DNA of 26,770 nucleotides from an uncultured Campylobacter sp. (GTDB lineage: Bacteria; Campylobacterota; Campylobacteria; Campylobacterales; Campylobacteraceae). Position 1 is the stretch's first letter. Each line of letters starts with the position of its first letter. A model generated the notes under the pieces. The model did not search any database. It was not told where the DNA came from and worked only from the letters and a program-made list of their open reading frames with translations. Where the stretch lies: contig CAMUNZ010000009.1 in NCBI GenBank assembly GCA_947090385.1, positions 1 to 26,770 of the forward strand. The letters are read 5' to 3'. This document shows, one piece after another, positions 1 through 8,692 of the stretch. Both the position numbers and the translations under genes were made by a program.

Positions 1-1868
1 ATCTTGGTGAAGAACTCGGGAAACTAGTTCAAGGGCTGACAAAAATTATTTCGATAAGAGTAAATTCCGACAAAGAAGAAGACATAAAGCTATCTACTTC
101 AGCCTTAACTTTTAGAAAAATGCTTATGACATCTATAGAGGATGTTAGAGTTTTGGTTATAAAACTTTGCGATAGACTTCACAATATGCTTACGTTAGAA
201 TCATTAAGAGAAGAAAAACGCAAACGAATTAGCGAAGAAACATTGATGGTATATGCGCCAATTGCTCATAGATTAGGAATTTCATCTATAAAAAATTTAC
301 TAGAAGATTTAAGTTTTAAATATGTCTTGCCAGAAGAATATAACAAAATCGAAGAATATATAAACGAGCATAAACAACAATTACAATTAAAATTAAATAC
401 TTTTAGTGTAAAAGTAAATGAACTTCTTTTGATAAATGGATTTTGTGAAAATAGTTTTGAACTTGAAAAAAGAATAAAACATCATTACTCAATTTATCTA
501 AAAATGCAAAGAAAAGGCATATCTATAGAAGAAGTTTTAGATCTTTTAGCTATAAGAATTATCGTGCAAAATCCAATAGATTGTTATAAAGTTTTAGGAA
601 TTTTACATATAAATTTTAATCCATTAATAGCGAGATTAAAAGATTATGTCGCTCTTCCAAAACAAAATGGTTACCAAACAATTCACACAACTATTTTTGA
701 TACAAAAAATATAATAGAAGCGCAAATTCGCACATTTGATATGCACAAAACAGCAGAATACGGCGTAGCAGCACATTGGAAATACAAAAGTGGCGATTTA
801 AGAAATCCAAATTTAAATTGGTTAAATGATTTAAGTGAGCAAGAACAAAAAGATGAAAATGCAGAAGAGTTATACGAATACGCAAAAGATAGCCTTTATG
901 TAGAAGATATCGCGATTTATTCTCCAAAAGGTGAAATTTTTACTCTTCCAAGAGGAGCCACAGCACTTGACTATGCTTATGAAATTCATAGCGAAATAGG
1001 ACTTCGAGCAAAAGAGGCATTTGTAAATCGCATAAGAGTTCCACTTTTAACAGAATTAAAAAATGGCGATATAGTAAGGATAGTAACAAGTGATGAACCA
1101 CAATATAGATGCTCTTGGCTAGAAAGTGTAAAAACAGGAAAAGCAAAAGCGACTATTAAATTCTTTTGCAAACAAAAAATAAAAGAGATAAACAATCAAA
1201 TAGCATTGAAAATTTTATCAGCTATTTTTGCTACAAAAGAGATGAAAATTTTAGAATGGCTAGAAAACGAAGGGCTGACAAAAAAAGTTTATAGAATAGC
1301 TTATGATTCTGTATTTTTAAAAGAGAACGTAAATTTACTTAAAAAATATACAAGGAAAGATAAACTATTTAATATAAATTTAAAAGATAAATATGATATA
1401 AAAAAACAAAAATTCGATAATATCGTAGTTTATTCGAATTATAAAATAAATGAAGTTTTGTTTGATTATTGTTGTAATCCCAAACGAGGAGATGACATTT
1501 TAGGTTTTAGAGATAATCATAGCGTAAATGTGCATCATAAACTTTGCGATAGAGCTTTAAAACTTATGTTAAGTGGTGAAGAAATGATTTATGTAAAATG
1601 GACAAGAAACGCACCACATAGATATGGATTAATTTTAAATTTGGAAAATAAAAGAGGAAGTTTAGCTACTCTTTTAAGTGATTTAGTAAAACTCCAAGTG
1701 GATTTAGTAACCATAAATTTAAAAGAAAATTCCGATTCTGTCGTAGATTTTTTTTATTTAGTTATAGAATTAAACGAAAATTTAGATTTAGAAACAATTA
1801 AAGAAAGATTGAAAAGCAAATATAAAATCATAGAATTTAAATCATTAGATGATGTTTATAGTAGCTAA
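1..1868 (+). CDS. spoT: Bifunctional (p)ppGpp synthetase/hydrolase (RelA/SpoT family), 5'-truncated
   Basis: The enzyme makes and degrades the alarmone (p)ppGpp in the stringent response. The frame is already open at base 3, so the gene starts outside the window and about 621 codons are visible. In order one sees the end of the HD hydrolase domain (motif KLCDRLHNM just after the ATG at 120, which is internal). The synthetase domain follows, with SIYLKMQRK, LLAIRIIV, a DYVALPKQNGYQTIHT block and the QIRT...AAHWKYK motif. After it come a TGS domain (IYSPKGEIFTLPRGATALDYA) and a C-terminal ACT-like segment. The N-terminal HDxxED motif lies upstream of the window, so hydrolase competence cannot be judged. 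tyrS follows after 11 bases. Campylobacters usually carry a single Rel/Spo protein with both activities (family knowledge). An 8-T run near base 1748 lies inside the ACT region. Confidence 0.95.
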   Translation, partial: LGEELGKLVQGLTKIISIRVNSDKEEDIKLSTSALTFRKMLMTSIEDVRVLVIKLCDRLHNMLTLESLREEKRKRISEETLMVYAPIAHRLGISSIKNLLEDLSFKYVLPEEYNKIEEYINEHKQQLQLKLNTFSVKVNELLLINGFCENSFELEKRIKHHYSIYLKMQRKGISIEEVLDLLAIRIIVQNPIDCYKVLGILHINFNPLIARLKDYVALPKQNGYQTIHTTIFDTKNIIEAQIRTFDMHKTAEYGVAAHWKYKSGDLRNPNLNWLNDLSEQEQKDENAEELYEYAKDSLYVEDIAIYSPKGEIFTLPRGATALDYAYEIHSEIGLRAKEAFVNRIRVPLLTELKNGDIVRIVTSDEPQYRCSWLESVKTGKAKATIKFFCKQKIKEINNQIALKILSAIFATKEMKILEWLENEGLTKKVYRIAYDSVFLKENVNLLKKYTRKDKLFNINLKDKYDIKKQKFDNIVVYSNYKINEVLFDYCCNPKRGDDILGFRDNHSVNVHHKLCDRALKLMLSGEEMIYVKWTRNAPHRYGLILNLENKRGSLATLLSDLVKLQVDLVTINLKENSDSVVDFFYLVIELNENLDLETIKERLKSKYKIIEFKSLDDVYSS

Positions 1869-1879
1869 AAAGGACAAAA

Positions 1880-3091
1880 ATGGTAGATATAAGCGGTATT
1901 ATGCTTGAAATAAAAAGAGGTATTTCTGAAATTATAGGTAGCGAAACAGGACAACTAGAAAAACTTATAAGAAGATTTTACGATAATGGTGAAAATTTTT
2001 TTATAAAAATTGGAATGGATCCTACGGCTACAGATTTACATTTAGGTCATACAGTTGTTTTGCAAAAATTAGCTTTTTTACAAAAACATGGCGCAATTGT
2101 TCAGTTTTTGATCGGTGATTTTACAGCCACGATAGGAGATCCTACAGGTAAAAGTGAAACTAGAAAAAAACTTGATCAAGCAACTGTTTTAAAAAATGCA
2201 AAAACATATCAAGAACAAGTTTTTAAAATTTTAGATACACAAAAAACTAAAATTTTATTTAATTCATCGTGGATTGAAAATTTAGGCGCAAATGGACTTT
2301 TGGAGTTAGCAAGCACAGCAAATGTTGCAAGAATGCTTGAAAGAGATGATTTTGAAAAAAGATACAAAAATGGAATTTCTATATCAATTAGCGAATTTTT
2401 GTATCCACTTTTGCAAGGATACGACAGCGTTGAATTAAAAAGCGATATAGAAATTGGTGGAACGGATCAAAAGTTTAATTTATTAATGGGAAGACAGCTT
2501 CAAAGAGTTTATGAAATAGGAAAAGAGCAAATAGTTATCATGATGCCACTTCTTGTCGGGCTTGATGGCACAAATAAAATGAGTAAAAGTTTAGGAAATT
2601 ACATAGGAATCACAGAAGATCCTCAAACTATGTATGCAAAAATTTTAAGCATAAACGACGATTTGATGTGGGATTGGTATAATCTGTTGAGTAAAAAAAC
2701 CATTCCAGAAATAAATAATTTAAAAGAAAAAGTAGCAACTGGAGAAATTCATCCAAAATCAGCAAAAGAGGATTTAGCATTAGAAATCGTGGCTTGTTAT
2801 CATAGCGAAGAAGAAGCACAAAATGCTAAAAATGAGTTTGACAATATACATTCAAAAAATGAACTTCCTAGCCAAATGAACGAGTTTTATTCAACTTCTC
2901 CTTGCTGGATAGTAAAAGCCATTTTAGTTTGTAAATTTGCAAGTTCTAGTAGTGAAGCTAGAAGACTTATAAAATCAAATGCAGTAAGCATAGATCAAAA
3001 TAAAATAGACGATGAAAAATTACAACTTGGAAGCGGAAATTATGTTTTGCAGGTAGGTAAAAAGAATTTTGCAAAACTTAAGGTCGAATAA
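1880..3091 (+). CDS. tyrS: Tyrosyl-tRNA synthetase
   Basis: This class I aminoacyl-tRNA synthetase charges tRNA-Tyr in the cytosol. At 403 residues it has the usual bacterial length. The HIGH-type motif is HLGH at residues 54-57 inside a tyrosine-pocket context (GMDPTATDLHLGH). The KMSKS loop is intact at residues 233-237. The tRNA-contacting middle segment (SEFLYPLLQGYDS, GGTDQKFNLLMGRQLQR) is present. The last 70 residues form an S4-like RNA-binding domain (LVCKFASSSSEARRLI). The ATG is preceded by AAGGAC at a good distance. Its stop codon shares one base with the next start (TAATG), so translation of the following gene is probably coupled. The order spoT-tyrS is as I recall it in C. jejuni. 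Confidence 0.97.
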   Translation: MVDISGIMLEIKRGISEIIGSETGQLEKLIRRFYDNGENFFIKIGMDPTATDLHLGHTVVLQKLAFLQKHGAIVQFLIGDFTATIGDPTGKSETRKKLDQATVLKNAKTYQEQVFKILDTQKTKILFNSSWIENLGANGLLELASTANVARMLERDDFEKRYKNGISISISEFLYPLLQGYDSVELKSDIEIGGTDQKFNLLMGRQLQRVYEIGKEQIVIMMPLLVGLDGTNKMSKSLGNYIGITEDPQTMYAKILSINDDLMWDWYNLLSKKTIPEINNLKEKVATGEIHPKSAKEDLALEIVACYHSEEEAQNAKNEFDNIHSKNELPSQMNEFYSTSPCWIVKAILVCKFASSSSEARRLIKSNAVSIDQNKIDDEKLQLGSGNYVLQVGKKNFAKLKVE

Positions 3092-4179
3092 TGAAAAGTT
3101 TAAAAATAGGACAATACGAAATAAAATATCCGATTTTTCAAGGTGGAATGGGTCTTGGAATTTCTTGGGATCAATTAGCTGGAAATGTTAGTTTAAATGG
3201 TTGTTTAGGCATAATAAGCTCTGTTGGAACAGGCTGTTATAAAGGCGAAATTTATGCACAAAAAGTTATAAAAAATCGTCCAGTTGGAAGTGATAATTTT
3301 TATTCAACAGCTGGATTAAAAGCTATCATAGAAAATGCTAGAAAAATTTGTGGAAATTTGCCGCTTGGTGTAAATATAATGTACGCAGCAAACGATTATG
3401 CAAGAATGGTAAAAGATGCTTGTGAAAGTGGAATAAATATAATAGTAAGTGGCGCCGGACTTCCTACAAATTTACCAGAATTTACACAGAATTTTAAAAA
3501 TGTAGCACTTGTACCAATTGTAAGTTCAGCAAAAGCTTTAAAAATAATTTGCAAAAGATGGACTACAAGATACAATAAACTTCCAGACGCAGTAGTTTTA
3601 GAAGGTCCTAAGAGTGGCGGTCATCAAGGTTTTACTTACGAGCAATGCACAGATCCAGATTATCAATTGGAAAATTTAATTCCACAAGTAAAAGATGAAA
3701 TTAAAAATTGGGGTGATTTTCCATTGATTGCAGCTGGTGGAATTTGGGATAAAAACGATATTGATAAAATGATGTCACTTGGTGCAAATGGCGTACAAAT
3801 GGGAACTAGATTTATTGGTACTTACGAATGTGACGCCGCAATTGGTTTTAAAGAAATTTTAATGGACGCAAAACAAGAAGATATCGGACTTTTAAAAAGT
3901 CCCGTAGGATATCCTGCACGCGGAGTTAAAACGAATTTATTTAAATTAATGGAAGAAAAAATCGCACCAAAAATTCAATGCATTTGTAATTGCGTAAGTC
4001 CTTGCGAAAGAGGAATTGGAGCTAAAAAAGTTGGATTTTGTATAGCCGAAAGACTTCACGATGCGGCGCTTGGAATAAAAGAGACTGGATTATTTTTCAC
4101 TGGCACAAATGGATATAAAATCAAAGAATTAATAAGCGTTAAAGAACTTATAAAAAGGCTAATTGAAGGTGAAAAATAA
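3091..4179 (+). CDS. Nitronate monooxygenase / 2-nitropropane dioxygenase family FMN enzyme
   Basis: A 362-residue TIM-barrel flavoprotein of the NPD/nitronate monooxygenase family. Visible are the N-terminal FQGGMGLGISWDQLA block, the SGGHQG motif that carries the family's catalytic histidine, and the FMN-phosphate binding segment PLIAAGGIWDKNDI...GANGVQMGTRF. The family oxidises alkyl nitronates, but some members are enoyl reductases (FabK-like), so the physiological substrate is unknown. The C-terminal part adds a cysteine cluster, Cys297, 299, 301, 305 and 317, which is not part of the classical barrel. The start overlaps the tyrS stop by one base, and the 3' end overlaps the start of amiA. 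Its fixed place between tyrS and amiA, which I recall from other campylobacters, does not reveal its role. Confidence 0.88.
   Translation: MKSLKIGQYEIKYPIFQGGMGLGISWDQLAGNVSLNGCLGIISSVGTGCYKGEIYAQKVIKNRPVGSDNFYSTAGLKAIIENARKICGNLPLGVNIMYAANDYARMVKDACESGINIIVSGAGLPTNLPEFTQNFKNVALVPIVSSAKALKIICKRWTTRYNKLPDAVVLEGPKSGGHQGFTYEQCTDPDYQLENLIPQVKDEIKNWGDFPLIAAGGIWDKNDIDKMMSLGANGVQMGTRFIGTYECDAAIGFKEILMDAKQEDIGLLKSPVGYPARGVKTNLFKLMEEKIAPKIQCICNCVSPCERGIGAKKVGFCIAERLHDAALGIKETGLFFTGTNGYKIKELISVKELIKRLIEGEK
4152..4158 (+). promoter_or_regulatory. Ribosome binding site deciding the amiA start
   Basis: AAAAAGG stands 10 bases before GTG 4169 and only 4 bases before the alternative TTG 4163. The GTG therefore fits better, and it gives a signal peptide beginning with a basic residue. 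Confidence 0.5.
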
Positions 4180-5268
4180 ATTTTTAATTTTATTTTCTAT
4201 TTTTTTATTTATCGGAGCAATTTCTGGACAAACTTTAATAAAAAAAACTCCTCAAGATTTAAAAATCATAAAAATAAATAAAATAGAAAATGATGGAATT
4301 GAAATTATTTTTAGTCGCGATGTTTTACGAAATGAGTATAAAGTTTATGATTTAGATCAAAAAAATAATCATAGATCTATCGTTGATATCCATGGAGTTT
4401 TAAAAACTTCAAATTATAAATTTTCTACAAAAAATATAAAAGAAATTCGAATAGCTCAATTTAATGAAAAAACTATAAGAATCGTTTTTTCAAATAAAAC
4501 AGATATCGGTCTTAGCATAAAAAATACCGGAAGCATATTGCAAATTGTCCCTTTTGGCGCAAAATTATCTAAAAAAACAGACAAAATTCCGCAAAAAATT
4601 CGCACAATTGTAATCGATCCAGGACACGGTGGAAAAGATCCAGGAGCAAAAGGACAAAGCAAAAAAGAAAAAGATGTTGTTTTAAGCATAGCTTTAAAAG
4701 CAGGAAAAATTTTAGAAAATCTTGGATACAACGTAAAATTTACTAGAAATTCTGATAATTTTATAGAGTTAAAAAATCGAACAAGTTTTGCAAATAAGCA
4801 AAAAGCCGATATTTTTATTTCAATTCATGCAAATGCCGCGCCAAAAAGCAATTCTGCAAAAAATTTTTCTGGTTTTGAAACATTTTTTTTAAGCCCGAGT
4901 AGAAGCAAAAGAGCTAAAAATGCAGCTGCTTTAAAGGTAGCATAGAAGAGATGAATTATTTCACTCAGCAAACTTTTTTAAATTTTTTAAACAGAGAAAA
5001 AATAATTCAATCAAATAAATTAGCAATAGATATACAAAAAAATACAATTTCAAATATTAAAAAAGCAAATTTTAAAGTTATAGATGGCGGAGTAAGAGAG
5101 GCTCCTTTTTGGGTTTTAGTTGGCGCTTTAATGCCAGCTGTTTTGATAGAAGTAGGATATATAACTCATCCTGATGAAGGAAAAAATATAGCAAAATCAA
5201 AATATCAAGACGCAATCGCAGAAGGCATAGCAAAAGGCATTGTTAGCTATTTTGTGCATAATCAATGA
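4169..5268 (+). pseudogene. amiA: N-acetylmuramoyl-L-alanine amidase, split by a -1 frame change (slippage, pseudogene or error)
   Basis: A periplasmic zinc amidase that cuts the stem peptide from peptidoglycan and serves daughter-cell separation. The best start is GTG 4169, with AAAAAGG 10 bases upstream; the TTG at 4163 is too close. Frame 1 runs to TAG 4943-4945 and encodes a signal peptide (KNKFLILFSIFLFIGAISG), an AMIN-like region, and the Amidase_3 domain with zinc ligands His153 (DPGHGG), Glu167 and His220 (SIHAN). The protein then continues in the -1 frame to TGA 5266-5268 (EEMNYFTQQTFLNFLNREK, REAPFWVLVGALMPAVLIEVGYI), which carries the catalytic glutamate at 5149-5151. Both frames are open together only over 4918-4942. 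The joined product is about 366 residues. The 0-frame product alone lacks the catalytic glutamate and should be inactive. The gene overlaps its neighbours on both sides. Confidence 0.9.
4930..4936 (+). other. Canonical -1 slippery heptamer T TTA AAG in amiA
   Basis: The heptamer has the X XXY YYZ form and its spacing matches the amiA 0-frame codons (gct tta aag). A one-base backward slip re-pairs on TTT AAA and continues as GGT AGC ATA GAA GAG ATG, exactly the frame of the conserved C-terminal part. The 0-frame stop TAG lies 6 bases downstream. No Shine-Dalgarno-like stimulator is visible 10-14 bases upstream. Downstream there is only an AT-rich 10-bp stem (4952-4961 with 5000-5009), 15 bases away, which is farther than usual. 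Alternatively, one base was lost from a GAA codon at 4933/4934. Confidence 0.45.
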
Positions 5269-7100
5269 AATTTATAAATAATTCGCCATTTAACGTAGAA
5301 TTTGGAGATATTTACTTTAATACATTTAATCCAATAAAAGAAAGCAAATTCGTTTTTGCATCTAAAATTTATGAAATTTTGGATAAAAAAGATTTTTTTA
5401 TAGTCGCAGAATGTGGTTTTGGAACTGGATTAAATTTTTTAAATTTAGTTAAAATTTTTAAAAAAACAGACAAAAAACTTCATTATGTAGCAATAGAAAA
5501 AAATCCGATATCTGCAAAAGATTTAAAAGAAATTTACGAAAAATTAGGAAAATTTAAAAAATCATCTAAAATTTTAATCAAAAAAATCTCAACAATTAAA
5601 GATATTTTTATAAATCGTATAAAATTTTCGAAAAATATAACTCTTGATTTAGTTATAGGCGATGCAAATGAAGTGCTAAAAAATCTTGATTTTAAAGCCG
5701 ATATTTGGTTTATGGATGGATTTGCGCCAGCAAAAAATCCGCAAATGTGGAGTTTTGAGATTTTTAATGAAATTGCAAGATTATCAAAAACCGGTTGTAT
5801 CGTCGCGACTTTTACAAGTGCTAGAATTGTGAAGGACAATCTAGAAAAAAATGGATTTTTTGTAAAAAAAATTCAAGGTTTTGGCAAAAAAAGAGAAATG
5901 ATAAAAGCCAAATTTAATGCAAAAATTTTATATAAAAATGTCTGGTTTGAAAGAAATTTCAACAAAATCAAAGGCAAAAAAGTTTTAATAATCGGAGCTG
6001 GAATTGCTGGAATTGCCACGGCGTTAGAGTTGAAAAAACTTGGTTTTGATGTAACGATAACAGAAAAAGAAAATAAAATCGCAACAAATGGAAGCGGAAA
6101 TTTAATCGGAGCTTTAATGCCATTAATCACAAAAAATAGCGTAATGCTTGGAAAAATGCATAAAATAGCCTTTGATTTTGCAAAAGAATTTTACAAAAAA
6201 TCAAAATTTGCACATTTTTGTGGAGCAAAACTTTTTGCATTTGATGATAATTTAAAAGAAAAATATAAATTTTATGAAAAATATAGTGAAAACGACAAGC
6301 CATTTTCAAGTTTGATTTTAAACGATTGTGCGGCAATAGAAGTTAAAAAACTAATAAAAAATTTAAGTAAAAAGTTGAAAATTTTGACAAATTTTGAGTT
6401 TTTAAATTACGAAAAACAAGATGGTAAAATTTTTGCGAAATTTTTAAATAACGAAATTTTGCAAACAGATATTTTGATTTTTACTACAGGAAGTCATAGC
6501 GAAGAACTTTTTGGCAAAGGAAAAAATCCAAAACTAAATTTTGACGATTTTATGCAAATTTCTTCTGTGAGAGGACAAGTCACGTGGCTAAAACCTTGTA
6601 TAAAAACTCAACAAATTTTAAATTCAAAAGGTTACATAACGCCATGTTTTGATAAAATTCAAATAATTGGCGCAACTTATGATAGGATTGATTATGAAAC
6701 AAAATCAAGAAAAATTGATGATGAAAGAAATTTGCAAAATATTAAAGAATATTTACCAAAAAATTATAAAATAATCGGCTCAAAAGTAGGTTTTAGATCT
6801 TATAGTGGAGATAGATTTCCCTTAATAGGGCAAATTCACGATGCAAATTTTTATAAACAAAATTATAAATCAATATTTTGGACAAAAAATAACAAAAGCG
6901 ATTTAATGCCAGAAAATTTAGATGGAATTTACATAAATTCAGCGCACGGTTCAAGAGGGCTTTGCACGGCTATTTTAGGGGCGAAAATTTTATGTGATTT
7001 AATCACAAATCGCCCAATTTGCGTAGAAAAATCATTAATAAACGAATTAAATCCAGCAAGATTTTTGATCAGAAAACTAAAAAAAGGCTTAATCGTCTAA
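5265..7100 (+). CDS. mnmC: Bifunctional tRNA (mnm5s2U) biosynthesis protein MnmC
   Basis: Completes the mnm5 group at wobble uridine 34. The C-terminal FAD oxidase removes the carboxymethyl group from cmnm5(s2)U and the N-terminal SAM-dependent methyltransferase methylates the amine. The methyltransferase half (residues 1 to about 230) shows ECGFGTGLNFLNL and DIWFMDGFAPAKNPQMW. The oxidase half begins with a dinucleotide-binding fold (VLIIGAGIAGIATALELKK) and continues with GSGNLIGALMP, a VRGQV block, VGFRSYSGDRFPLIG and SAHGSRGLC. At 611 residues it is slightly shorter than the E. coli protein (about 668). The ATG overlaps the amiA stop (ATGA) and has no clear ribosome binding site of its own, so it probably depends on upstream translation. 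The 3' end overlaps the convergent ABC-F gene by 12 bases. Confidence 0.95.
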   Translation: MKFINNSPFNVEFGDIYFNTFNPIKESKFVFASKIYEILDKKDFFIVAECGFGTGLNFLNLVKIFKKTDKKLHYVAIEKNPISAKDLKEIYEKLGKFKKSSKILIKKISTIKDIFINRIKFSKNITLDLVIGDANEVLKNLDFKADIWFMDGFAPAKNPQMWSFEIFNEIARLSKTGCIVATFTSARIVKDNLEKNGFFVKKIQGFGKKREMIKAKFNAKILYKNVWFERNFNKIKGKKVLIIGAGIAGIATALELKKLGFDVTITEKENKIATNGSGNLIGALMPLITKNSVMLGKMHKIAFDFAKEFYKKSKFAHFCGAKLFAFDDNLKEKYKFYEKYSENDKPFSSLILNDCAAIEVKKLIKNLSKKLKILTNFEFLNYEKQDGKIFAKFLNNEILQTDILIFTTGSHSEELFGKGKNPKLNFDDFMQISSVRGQVTWLKPCIKTQQILNSKGYITPCFDKIQIIGATYDRIDYETKSRKIDDERNLQNIKEYLPKNYKIIGSKVGFRSYSGDRFPLIGQIHDANFYKQNYKSIFWTKNNKSDLMPENLDGIYINSAHGSRGLCTAILGAKILCDLITNRPICVEKSLINELNPARFLIRKLKKGLIV

Positions 7101-7103
7101 GCC
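7079..7103 (-). terminator. Rho-independent terminator within convergent stop codons
   Basis: A perfect 6-bp stem, GGCTTA (7086-7091) with TAAGCC (7098-7103), encloses a 6-base loop. Read on the minus strand it is followed at once by seven T (complement of 7079-7085), so it should terminate the thiC-mrp-dapD-ABC-F transcript. The stem contains the stop codons of both the ABC-F gene and mnmC. On the plus strand the hairpin is followed by AAAATTTTG, a poorer terminator. Confidence 0.7.
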
Positions 7104-8678
7104 AAAATTTTGTCTATATTCTTCTAGACTTCCTTCAAAATCTATAATCTCGCCATTTCCTTTTAAGTGCAAAATCCTATTTGCAAAAGCATCGATTAAT
7201 TCTCTATCGTGACTTACACAAATAACACCACCCTCAAAATTATAAAGTCCTTCTCCAAGCGCGATAATCGCCTCTAAATCTAAATGATTGTTTGGTTCGT
7301 CTAAAATCAATAAATTTGGTTTATGAAGCATAAGTTGGCTAAGTTTTACGCGATGTTTTTCGCCACCACTTAAATCATTAATCGTTTTTTCTTGCTCGGC
7401 ACCGCTAAAAAGCATTCTGCCAAGACATTTTCTAATTTTATCTATATCTTTATTTTGCGCATCTTGCAAAAATTCATAAAGTTTTAAATCGCTTTTTAAA
7501 AGATTCATAGTATCTTGCGGAAAATATCCAAGTTCTATCGTGGCACCTATATGAATTTTTCCAAAATCTGGTGAAATTTCATTCATGATCATCTTACAAA
7601 GTGTGCTTTTTCCCACACCATTTCGTCCAATAATCGCGATTTTGTCGCCTTTTTTCATATTGAAACTAAAATTTTTAAAAATAATTTTATTATCAAATTT
7701 TTTGGAAATTTCGCCAAATTTTATAAGCTCGTTGCCAATTTCGCAATTAGTTTTAAATAAAATACTAGGCTCTCTTCTTGAAGAAGTTTGAATTTGTTCG
7801 ATATTTAAACTTTCTAGTTTTTTAGTTCTGCTAGTTGCTTGTTTTGCTTTGCTTGCATTTGCGCTAAAACGAGCGATAAATTTCTCCAAATTCTCTTTTT
7901 CTTTTAATTTTTTATCTCTCTCTAATTCAGCCTTTTTTTGTATCAAATTCGCCGCTATATACCAATCATCGTAATTTCCAGTAAATTCTCTAATTTTTTT
8001 AAAATCGACATCTAACATTCTTGTGCAAACTCTATTTAGAAAATGTCTATCGTGGCTTATCAAAACAATCGTGCCTTTATGGTGATTTAATTCATTTTCA
8101 AGCCAAGAAATAGCATCTATATCTAAATTATTTGTCGGCTCGTCCAAAAATAAAATATCAGGTTTAGGAAAAAGCACTTGCGCTAATAAAATTTTAACTT
8201 TTTCGCTATTTTCAATATCTTTCATGAGTAAATCAAAATTTTCAAAACCAAGCGAAGATAAAATTTTTTCTATTTTTGTTTCATATTCATAAGTCGGATC
8301 TTCTTCGGCGCAAATCATTTCTAACTCGCTTAAACGATCGTTTATTTCATCGCTAAAATCACCGTTTTCATATAATTTTTCTTTTTCTTTTACAGCGTAG
8401 TATAATTTTTTATTGCCAAATAAAACAGCATCTTTTAAACTAAAATTTTCAAACTCAAAATGATCTTGCCTTAAAATTCCAACTTTTAATCCATTTGCAA
8501 TCACAACTTCGCCACTTGTTTGATCAACTTCACCACTTAAAATTTTTAAAAAAGTTGATTTTCCAGTGCCATTTGCGCCTATAAGCCCATATCTTTCGCC
8601 AGAATTTAAACTTAAATTTACATCTTCAAATAAAATTTTTGTCGGATATCTTAACGTTACATTTTTTACTTCAACCAT
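7089..8678 (-). CDS. ybiT: ABC-F family ATPase, YbiT-like
   Basis: A soluble protein with two ATP-binding domains and no membrane segments. ABC-F proteins bind the ribosome and modulate translation (family knowledge). NBD1 has Walker A GANGTGKST (34-42) and Walker B DILFLDEP (174-181). NBD2 has Walker A GRNGVGKST (351-359), signature LSGGE (436-440) and LLILDEPNNHLD. The linker contains the YbiT hallmark FSANASKAKQATSR. The first signature motif is degenerate (about 157-163, NSEKVKI instead of LSGGQ), which also holds for E. coli YbiT as I recall. At 529 residues it is full length. AAGG stands upstream of the ATG. It lies 14 bases after dapD, as the last gene of the run. A resistance-type ABC-F is less likely because the linker is YbiT-like. 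Confidence 0.9.
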   Translation of the reverse strand: MVEVKNVTLRYPTKILFEDVNLSLNSGERYGLIGANGTGKSTFLKILSGEVDQTSGEVVIANGLKVGILRQDHFEFENFSLKDAVLFGNKKLYYAVKEKEKLYENGDFSDEINDRLSELEMICAEEDPTYEYETKIEKILSSLGFENFDLLMKDIENSEKVKILLAQVLFPKPDILFLDEPTNNLDIDAISWLENELNHHKGTIVLISHDRHFLNRVCTRMLDVDFKKIREFTGNYDDWYIAANLIQKKAELERDKKLKEKENLEKFIARFSANASKAKQATSRTKKLESLNIEQIQTSSRREPSILFKTNCEIGNELIKFGEISKKFDNKIIFKNFSFNMKKGDKIAIIGRNGVGKSTLCKMIMNEISPDFGKIHIGATIELGYFPQDTMNLLKSDLKLYEFLQDAQNKDIDKIRKCLGRMLFSGAEQEKTINDLSGGEKHRVKLSQLMLHKPNLLILDEPNNHLDLEAIIALGEGLYNFEGGVICVSHDRELIDAFANRILHLKGNGEIIDFEGSLEEYRQNFGLDD

Positions 8679-8692
8679 TTATATTTACCTTA

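Noticed and set aside
691..1195. Minus-strand frames opposite spoT and other long opposite-strand frames across the window
   Set aside because: They lie opposite confidently identified genes, have a low-complexity Leu/Phe/Ile/Ser composition and no ribosome binding sites. They reflect the A/T bias of the coding strand.
4882..4889. 8-T run in amiA as the site of the frame change
   Set aside because: The protein reads in the correct frame on both sides of the run (ETFFLSPSRSKRAKN), so the change must come later, at 4918-4942.
4951..5268. Separate small gene starting at ATG 4951
   Set aside because: It contains the conserved C-terminal part of amiA and lacks the zinc ligands, so it is a fragment of that gene. 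Reinitiation at this ATG after the TAG is possible, but two separate pieces are unlikely to form the active fold.
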